Assembly (NCBI GenBank): GCA_949542085.1
Contig: CATGXW010000027.1
Span: 1-7,857 of the forward strand
Reading direction: 5' to 3'
Source: an uncultured Alphaproteobacteria bacterium
GTDB lineage: Bacteria > Pseudomonadota > Alphaproteobacteria > RF32 > CAG-239
Length of the DNA stretch: 7,857 nucleotides
In this document: piece by piece, positions 1-4,583 of the stretch
How the letters are laid out: every line of letters starts with the position of its first letter
Numbering within the stretch: the stretch's first letter is position 1
Program-made: the position numbers and the translations under genes
The notes under the pieces: model-generated
Seen by the model: the letters and a program-made list of their open reading frames with translations, nothing else
Told to the model about the DNA's origin: nothing
Database searches by the model: none

Positions 1-1
1 T

Positions 2-1678
2 CTGGAAAGATTGGATTGGCGTGTTAATGCCAACGCCAACCAAGGGTATTCCAACGGTGGTTTGATTTTGAACGTTTCCGGTAAAGTTACCGCCAACTAC
101 TGGCTGAGCCATGTATATCCGGCTAATGTCGGCGAAGCTCACCGCAACGGTGATATTCATATTCACGATTTGGATATGTTGGCTGCTTATTGTGCCGGTT
201 GGTCTCTGAAAAACTTGTTGCACGAAGGTTTCAACGGTGTCCCCGGTAAAACCGAAGCCGGTCCGGCCAAACACTTGAGCGCCGCTGTCGGTCAGATGGT
301 TAATTTCATGGGAACATTGCAAAACGAATGGGCCGGTGCGCAGGCTTTCTCATCTGTTGATACCTACTTGGCTCCTTATATCCGCGCTGACAAGCTGACC
401 TATGAACAGGTTGAGCAATCTATTCAGGAATTGGTTTACAATTTGAACGTTCCTTCTCGTTGGGGTTCTCAAACACCGTTTACCAACTTCACTTTTGACT
501 GGGTATGTCCGGAAGATTTGCGTGACAAGCATCCTTTGATTGCCGGTGTTGAACAAGACTTTACATACGGTGATTTGAAAGAAGAAATGCACATGATTAA
601 CAAGGCTTATATGACCGTCATGATGCGTGGTGATATTAAAGGCCGTCCGTTCACATTCCCGATTCCGACTTATAACATGACACCGGATTTCCCGTGGGAA
701 GACGACAACACAGAACTCCTGTTCGAAATGACTGCCAAATATGGTCTGCCGTATTTCCAAAACTTCATCAATTCGACATTGAAACCCGGTCAGATTCGTT
801 CAATGTGTTGCCGCCTGCAACTAGACTTGCGTGAATTGTTGGCTCGCGGTAACGGTCTGTTCGGTTCCGCGGAACAAACTGGTTCCATCGGTGTTATCAC
901 CATCAACTGCGCTCGTTTGGGTTATGTTTACAAGAACAATGAAGCCGGTCTGTTTGCACGTATTGACGAGTTGATGGACATTGCCCGCACTTCTTTGGAA
1001 ATCAAACGCAAAGTTATTCAAAGACTGATTGATAACGGCTTGTTCCCGTTCACCAAACGTTATCTGGGAACATTGCGCAATCACTTCTCAACCATCGGTG
1101 TTAATGGTATCAATGAGATGATTCGCAACTTCACAAATGATGAGCATTCCATTGCGGATCAATGGGGACAGAATTTTGCCGTTAAGTTCTTGGATTACAT
1201 CCGTGAAAAAATGGTTAAAATCCAAGAAGAAACCGGTCATATGTACAACCTTGAAGCCACACCGGCCGAGAGTGCGACCTATCGTTTTGCCCGTGAAGAT
1301 AAAAAACGTTTCAGCGATATTATCCAAGCCGGTACTAAAGAAAATCCGTATTATACCAACTCATCTCAATTGCCTGTTGGTTATACCGATGATCCGTTTG
1401 AGGCCTTGGAACTGCAGTCAACTCTGCAATCCAAATACACCGGTGGTACTGTTTTGCACCTTTACATGGGACAAAGAATTTCATCAGCAAAAGTTTGCCG
1501 TGATATTGTTAAACGTGTCTTGACAAACTACCGCTTACCGTACGTTACGATTACTCCGACATTTTCCGTTTGCCCGAAGCATGGATATATTTCCGGAGAA
1601 CATCACTTCTGCCCGATCTGTGATGAAGAGAAAAAGGCAGAGAAAAGAGCCGCAGCTTCCAGAAAAGAAGTTGCATAG
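2..1678 (+). CDS. nrdD: Anaerobic ribonucleoside-triphosphate reductase, catalytic core (5' partial, lacks its own glycyl-radical domain)
   Basis: Class III ribonucleotide reductase, which reduces ribonucleoside triphosphates to dNTPs without oxygen in the cytoplasm. The frame is open to the left edge, so the N-terminus (ATP-cone and first barrel strands, probably 100-150 residues) lies outside; the TTG at 11 is inside the gene and is not a start. Recognisable blocks are NGDIHIHDLD with CAGWSL (Cys codon 191-193), SRWGSQTPFTNFTFDW, RSMCCRLQLD (MCC at 803-811), GSIGVITIN and SATYRFAREDKKRF. By motif, CAGW and MCCRL match the regions of the active-site cysteines of T4 NrdD (C79 and C290). Near the C-terminus is a zinc ribbon of CPKH...CPIC form (codons 1571-1582 and 1610-1621). 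The protein stops 19 residues after the last ribbon cysteine and has no RVxGY glycyl-radical motif; that motif is encoded by the next gene, 28 bases downstream. Identity is near certain. Confidence 0.96.
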   Translation: MERLDWRVNANANQGYSNGGLILNVSGKVTANYWLSHVYPANVGEAHRNGDIHIHDLDMLAAYCAGWSLKNLLHEGFNGVPGKTEAGPAKHLSAAVGQMVNFMGTLQNEWAGAQAFSSVDTYLAPYIRADKLTYEQVEQSIQELVYNLNVPSRWGSQTPFTNFTFDWVCPEDLRDKHPLIAGVEQDFTYGDLKEEMHMINKAYMTVMMRGDIKGRPFTFPIPTYNMTPDFPWEDDNTELLFEMTAKYGLPYFQNFINSTLKPGQIRSMCCRLQLDLRELLARGNGLFGSAEQTGSIGVITINCARLGYVYKNNEAGLFARIDELMDIARTSLEIKRKVIQRLIDNGLFPFTKRYLGTLRNHFSTIGVNGINEMIRNFTNDEHSIADQWGQNFAVKFLDYIREKMVKIQEETGHMYNLEATPAESATYRFAREDKKRFSDIIQAGTKENPYYTNSSQLPVGYTDDPFEALELQSTLQSKYTGGTVLHLYMGQRISSAKVCRDIVKRVLTNYRLPYVTITPTFSVCPKHGYISGEHHFCPICDEEKKAEKRAAASRKEVA

Positions 1679-1693
1679 AGTAAAATTAATATT

Positions 1694-1698
1694 GGAGA
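1694..1698 (+). promoter_or_regulatory. Ribosome binding site of the small glycyl-radical gene
   Basis: GGAGA lies 8 bases before the ATG at 1707, in the 28-base gap after the nrdD stop. It decides the start of the small gene: the same frame is open further upstream inside nrdD, but no comparable site precedes the upstream ATG at 1581. It argues that the small protein is translated on its own and is not the product of a broken nrdD. Confidence 0.75.
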
Positions 1699-1706
1699 AA
1701 GAAAAG

Positions 1707-1904
1707 ATGACAACTATCAATTTTGAGGACGTAGTATTAAAAGACGAAGAAAGACAACCTTGTGAAGTTTGGACACGTGTGATGGGTTATTTCCGTCCGG
1801 TATCTGAATTCAATAAAGGTAAGAAGTCTGAATTTTACTCTCGCAAATGTTTCTGCGAAAGCAAAGCTGTTGAAATGGATGCTTTGGATATCGCCGCAGA
1901 ATAA
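1707..1904 (+). CDS. Stand-alone glycyl-radical subunit of class III ribonucleotide reductase (split NrdD C-terminal domain)
   Basis: A 65-residue protein whose central part, residues 19-47, matches the extreme C-terminus of NrdD: CEVWTRVMGYFRP, then FNKGKKSEF and an SRK segment. In the NrdD family the glycine of the RVxGY motif carries the stable radical; here it is Gly27 (codon GGT 1785-1787). The upstream nrdD gene ends after its zinc ribbon and lacks this motif, so the two polypeptides together make up one normal NrdD. The first 18 residues (charged, starting MTTINFEDVV) and the last 15 (acidic, ending DIAAE) are not part of the usual domain and may help docking. The gene lies between nrdD and the activase gene nrdG, in the same direction, with its own ribosome binding site. 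Inferred role: it is activated by NrdG and inserts its glycine loop into the NrdD barrel, as the GrcA/YfiD protein does for pyruvate formate-lyase. A recent decay product is possible but less likely, since both ends are extended and the start is well formed. Confidence 0.85.
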   Translation: MTTINFEDVVLKDEERQPCEVWTRVMGYFRPVSEFNKGKKSEFYSRKCFCESKAVEMDALDIAAE

Positions 1905-1927
1905 TTTAAATCTGCAGTAACAAATTT

Positions 1928-1956
1928 GTTATCCCGGGCCATAGGCTCGGGATAAC
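1928..1956 (+). repeat. Strong intercistronic hairpin without a U-tract, REP-like
   Basis: Inverted repeat GTTATCCCGGGCC / GGCTCGGGATAAC around a three-base ATA loop. The stem is 13 pairs with one G-T wobble. It starts 24 bases after the stop of the small glycyl-radical gene and ends 19 bases before the nrdG ATG. No run of T follows, so it is not a typical intrinsic terminator. It could be a REP-like repeat, an mRNA processing or stability element separating nrdD from nrdG expression, or a weak attenuator. Confidence 0.7.
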
Positions 1957-1963
1957 GCATATC

Positions 1964-1967
1964 AGGG
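1964..1967 (+). promoter_or_regulatory. Ribosome binding site marking the original nrdG start
   Basis: AGGG sits 8 bases before the ATG at 1976. This ATG opens only a nine-codon frame ending at TGA 2003-2005, whereas the nrdG frame passes by one base out of register. The good spacing shows that this ATG is where nrdG translation is meant to begin, and so that the frame break right after it needs an explanation. Confidence 0.55.
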
Positions 1968-1975
1968 AAAATAAA

Positions 1976-2675
1976 ATGGGCAATAATATTCATAGGTGGT
2001 GTTGAAACCTTTTCTGTCGTTGACTATCCGGGGAAGCTGGCCGCTGTCATTTTTATGCAGGGCTGTCCATGGCGTTGCCCGTTTTGTTATAATACGGCTA
2101 TTCAAAAAATCGGTCAGCCGACAGACTTCGTCTGGGAAAAATTTGTTGATTTCTTGAAAGAACGCCGCGGCCGTCTGGATGCGGTTGTGTTTAGCGGTGG
2201 AGAACCCTTGGTTCAGGATAATCTGGGCGCCGCAATGGATGAAGTCAAGGCGCTGGGGTATCAAATCGGTCTGCACACCGGCGGATACCGTCCCGAACAT
2301 CTGCAAAAGGTGATTGATAAAGTTGATTGGGTGGGGTTGGATATAAAAGCGCCGTTGACAGCCGAACGCTATAAAGAAGTGACCAAGACCAATCATCTTG
2401 AAAAGGTTTTGCAAAGCTTGGACATTTTGCTGCAATCCGGCAAAGATTTTGAGTGCCGCACAACTTGCGATCCTCGCTTGCTGAGCGTTGATGATATTGT
2501 AAATATGGTGGAATTTTTGAAGGAAAAAGGCGTGAAGAAATATTTTTTGCAAAAATATCGCCCCGTTCCCGAAGATACAACTACCAGTGATGCTGATTGT
2601 TGCAAGTTTTTCACCAACAAGGCTCTGCTGTCTCACCTTAAAGAATATTTTGAAGAATTTGATACCAGAGAGTAA
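1976..2675 (+). CDS. nrdG: Anaerobic ribonucleotide reductase activating protein, radical SAM (apparent frameshift at codon 2)
   Basis: Radical-SAM activase that uses S-adenosylmethionine and a 4Fe-4S cluster to create the glycyl radical of class III ribonucleotide reductase. The cluster motif CPWRCPFC (CxxxCxxC) is at 2064-2087, followed by the SAM-binding SGGEP and by VGLDIKAP and FLQKYRPV blocks typical of the roughly 230-residue NrdG2-type activases. The conserved N-terminal strand IGGVETFSVVDYPGK is encoded at 1992-2036, upstream of the first in-frame ATG at 2055, so starting at 2055 would remove an essential part. No ATG, GTG or TTG exists in this frame between the stop at 1953 and that strand. 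The ATG at 1976, with a good ribosome binding site, is one base out of frame; removing one G from the GGG at 1978-1980 would give MAIIFIGGVETFSVVDYPG and a 232-residue protein. Options are a sequencing error, a real inactivating insertion, +1 frameshifting, or an AUA start. The rest of the frame is intact, which favours a functional gene. Confidence 0.88.
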
Positions 2676-2676
2676 T

Positions 2677-2705
2677 AAAAAAGCCGCTGTAAAAGCGGCT
2701 TTTTT
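2677..2705. terminator. Bidirectional intrinsic terminator between nrdG and the porin-like operon
   Basis: Stem AGCCGCT / AGCGGCT (2682-2688 and 2694-2700) with a GTAAA loop, preceded by a run of A and followed by a run of T. It can end transcription of the nrd cluster on the plus strand and of the convergent barrel-protein operon on the minus strand; the two stop codons lie at 2673-2675 and 2710-2712. Confidence 0.9.
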
Positions 2706-2709
2706 ATGA

Positions 2710-3474
2710 TTAGAAATTATATCTCACACCGAGCGAAACTTCCTGAATATCTTCGAAAAATTCCCCTCCGATATCAGCATAGCGATACATCGCGCGAAAG
2801 GCCAGACGTTTACTGAGCCAGACTTGTGCGCCGACACCATAACGAAGCGCTGTTTTGGCTTCATTGATTTTATAACTTGTTGATTTGTACAAGTTATCTT
2901 TGTCTGTTACTTCTCGATAAGCATTGAAATTGAGTTCTGCGTCAAATTCGTATTTGGCAACACCGAATGTTCCCAAAAATTCCAACCATGTTGTCACCGG
3001 AATATAGCCCAACACATCAATACCGTAAGCTTCATACTTTAAGGTGTATTCTGTTTGCGCAAAACGAATGTCCTGAGCATAGCTTTCTCGATACTGAACA
3101 TCGGTGTTTTCCAAAGATTTTTGATAAAAAGCTTCAAATCCCAAATAACGGAACGGGCGAAAACCGATATTACCGTTCAAAGAATCCACTCTGTCATCAA
3201 AACGACTGGTGTTGGTTTCAAAAGGATCGCCACCCAACAAGGGGTTGTCTAAAGAAATCTGTTTATCGACAATACCGGCGGAACCAAAAATATAATCAAA
3301 ACCAATACTAAACCGTTTTAATTCGTTTTCCTTTGTTTTGAGAGTTGGTTTCCCATAGTTGGAATAATTATAGCTCATGTTGGACGGATAGTTCGGATTA
3401 TACGATTGGGCAACCGCCATGTTCCACGTCACAGAGCTTAATAAAGCTGTTGTTAAAAATATTTTTTTCATCAT
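2710..3474 (-). CDS. Exported outer-membrane beta-barrel protein, downstream member of a tandem paralogous pair
   Basis: 254 residues. The N-terminus is a typical Sec signal peptide (MMKK, a hydrophobic stretch, AVA with likely cleavage after residue 22). The mature part begins with an Asn/Tyr/Ser-rich segment, then alternates aromatic and polar residues as in small 8-10-stranded barrels (FSIGFDYIFG, YGIDVLGYIPV, LAFRAMYRYADIGG). It ends in GVRYNF, the C-terminal phenylalanine recognised by the BAM assembly machinery. The second half aligns by eye with the upstream neighbour: GxEAFY, VLGYIPV against FIGYVPL, LGTFGVAKYE against LGSLGVAQYK, and RAMYRY followed by a glycine pair. The start is one of two adjacent ATG codons, with AAAGG 6 bases before the first. 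It lies 18 bases after the upstream gene's stop, so the two form an operon. It resembles OmpA-like or opacity-type surface antigens in shape; the function is unknown. Confidence 0.85.
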   Translation of the reverse strand: MMKKIFLTTALLSSVTWNMAVAQSYNPNYPSNMSYNYSNYGKPTLKTKENELKRFSIGFDYIFGSAGIVDKQISLDNPLLGGDPFETNTSRFDDRVDSLNGNIGFRPFRYLGFEAFYQKSLENTDVQYRESYAQDIRFAQTEYTLKYEAYGIDVLGYIPVTTWLEFLGTFGVAKYEFDAELNFNAYREVTDKDNLYKSTSYKINEAKTALRYGVGAQVWLSKRLAFRAMYRYADIGGEFFEDIQEVSLGVRYNF

Positions 3475-3492
3475 TAAAAACCTTTCTGTAAA

Positions 3493-4374
3493 CTAGAACA
3501 AAAATCTAACGCCGATTGAAAATTCTTTCATATCGTCAACGATGTCACCCCCAAGGGAGATGTAACGATACATGGCGCGCAAAGCAACGCCTTCGGCAAT
3601 GTTCATTTGAGCGCCGGCCGCAATACGCCAGCCGATTTTATCTTCGTCAAAATTCTGACCGATAACATCAACTAACTGAGTTCCGTCAATATTGTAGATG
3701 GAAAAACGAGTGGCGTTTTCGACTTTATACTGAGCCACACCAAGGGACCCCAAAACATCAAAGAACGATGACAGCGGAACATAACCAATGAAATCAACAC
3801 CAAAAGCCCGATACGATGTCAAATAATCATTCATCATATAATAATCGACATTGTTGATGATGTTGTTATCAATCTGAGTTGTGTTATTGTCTTTGTACGT
3901 CGTTTCATAGAACGCTTCCAATCCCCAATATTTACTGACGCGGGAGCCCAAAACAAAAGACAAATTGTCCTGATCATCAATAATGCTGTCAGAATTGATG
4001 TGGATAGGAGATTGGGCAAAATGAATGTCGTCAAAAGTCAAATCAGACGAGGCGGAAGACTGTTTGGCAATATTATAGTCAAAACCGACGTAGTATTTGA
4101 AGTAGTTGAGTTTGCGCAATTGATTGTTCGCCGCGCGTTTAATGTCGCGAATATCCTCGTCAAACCCTTTTTTGTAACCGGAATAAAGGCTGTTGCACGG
4201 ACACATAACCGTTTTGCCCATAACTACGGAGCCGTTTTCGTCAAAAGGTTCTTCCGGATTGCAGGGACACCATTCAATATTGTACAAACTTCCATAACTC
4301 GGAGCGTCTGCGGCCAAAACCGGTGCGGCATTGAACAAAACAGCGGCTCCCAATAGCGCGATAACTTTTTTCAT
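3493..4374 (-). CDS. Exported outer-membrane beta-barrel protein with paired CPCN motifs, upstream member of a tandem pair
   Basis: 293 residues from the ATG at 4374. A longer frame reaches 4455, but the 4374 start is preferred because AAGGAA lies 6 bases before it and because it begins directly with a signal peptide (MKKVIALLGAAVLFNAAPVLA, likely cut after Ala21). The upstream 27 residues have neither feature and would begin upstream of the predicted promoter. The mature N-terminus holds two identical Cys-Pro-Cys-Asn motifs (C36/C38 and C58/C60) about 20 residues apart, then a charged stretch. The barrel-like region follows, with LRAMYRYISLGG, and a terminal GVRFLF. It is homologous by eye to the gene downstream (2710-3474), which lacks the CPCN segment. 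The protein is predicted to sit in the outer membrane with the cysteine segment in the periplasm or at the surface. The function is not recognised. Confidence 0.85.
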   Translation of the reverse strand: MKKVIALLGAAVLFNAAPVLAADAPSYGSLYNIEWCPCNPEEPFDENGSVVMGKTVMCPCNSLYSGYKKGFDEDIRDIKRAANNQLRKLNYFKYYVGFDYNIAKQSSASSDLTFDDIHFAQSPIHINSDSIIDDQDNLSFVLGSRVSKYWGLEAFYETTYKDNNTTQIDNNIINNVDYYMMNDYLTSYRAFGVDFIGYVPLSSFFDVLGSLGVAQYKVENATRFSIYNIDGTQLVDVIGQNFDEDKIGWRIAAGAQMNIAEGVALRAMYRYISLGGDIVDDMKEFSIGVRFLF

Positions 4375-4380
4375 GTGGCT

Positions 4381-4386
4381 TTCCTT
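4381..4386 (-). promoter_or_regulatory. Ribosome binding site fixing the start of the upstream barrel protein
   Basis: On the minus strand AAGGAA is followed by AGCCAC and then the ATG at 4374. This supports starting at the signal peptide and not at the upstream ATG at 4455. Confidence 0.75.
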
Positions 4387-4404
4387 AGTAAAAACATTGC
4401 TTAA

Positions 4405-4433
4405 ACAATAACGGAGGCGACAAATTTGTTCAA
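4405..4433 (-). promoter_or_regulatory. Sigma70-type promoter of the barrel-protein operon
   Basis: On the minus strand TTGAAC (4433-4428) and TATTGT (4410-4405) are separated by 17 bases, close to the sigma70 consensus. The transcript would start near 4398, giving a 5' leader of about 25 bases. That places the upstream ATG at 4455 outside the transcript. Confidence 0.65.
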
Positions 4434-4519
4434 TTAAACCTATGGCCTTATGCACATGTTTTTACAGAAAATATATTTGTTACGTTTTTGTTAATTTGAC
4501 AAAAAAATAGCCTTATTAA

Positions 4520-4548
4520 TTGATTGTTAGGGAAAAATCAGGTACAAT
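4520..4548 (+). promoter_or_regulatory. Sigma70-type promoter of the 777-residue protein gene
   Basis: TTGATT (4520-4525) and TACAAT (4543-4548) with a 17-base spacer, ahead of AAGGA at 4571-4575 and the ATG at 4584. A perfect TTGACA at 4496-4501 lies upstream but has no equally good -10 at the right distance. The stretch 4375-4583 contains no gene, only the two divergent promoters and AT-rich DNA. Confidence 0.65.
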
Positions 4549-4583
4549 CAAATTAATATGAACTATTTATAAGGATAGCAGTT

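Noticed and set aside
11..13. TTG as the start codon of nrdD
   Set aside because: The frame is open to the left edge and the residues there are inside the NrdD barrel; the family is far longer, so the gene is simply cut by the window.
1524..1706. Frameshifted fusion of nrdD and the small gene through the overlapping open frame
   Set aside because: The frame is open for about 150 bases inside nrdD, which is not rare by chance. The upstream translation looks like random basic sequence, no clear slippery site is seen, and the small gene has its own ribosome binding site.
2055..2057. ATG at 2055 as the true nrdG start
   Set aside because: The conserved strand IGGVETFSVVDYPGK is encoded just upstream in the same frame, and there is no ribosome binding site before 2055.
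1962..2636. Long minus-strand open frame opposite nrdG (224 codons)
   Set aside because: It is the antisense shadow of a gene with clear radical-SAM motifs; its translation shows no domain and no convincing start signal.
4420..4430. Shared palindrome ACAAATTTGT here (in the barrel-operon promoter spacer) and at 1920-1929, as a common operator
   Set aside because: An 11-base AT-rich match between two places in nearly 8 kb is expected by chance, and the two contexts differ.
4375..4455. Longer N-terminus for the upstream barrel protein, starting at 4455
   Set aside because: It would put 27 non-signal residues before a perfect signal peptide and would begin upstream of the predicted transcription start; the ATG at 4374 has a good ribosome binding site.
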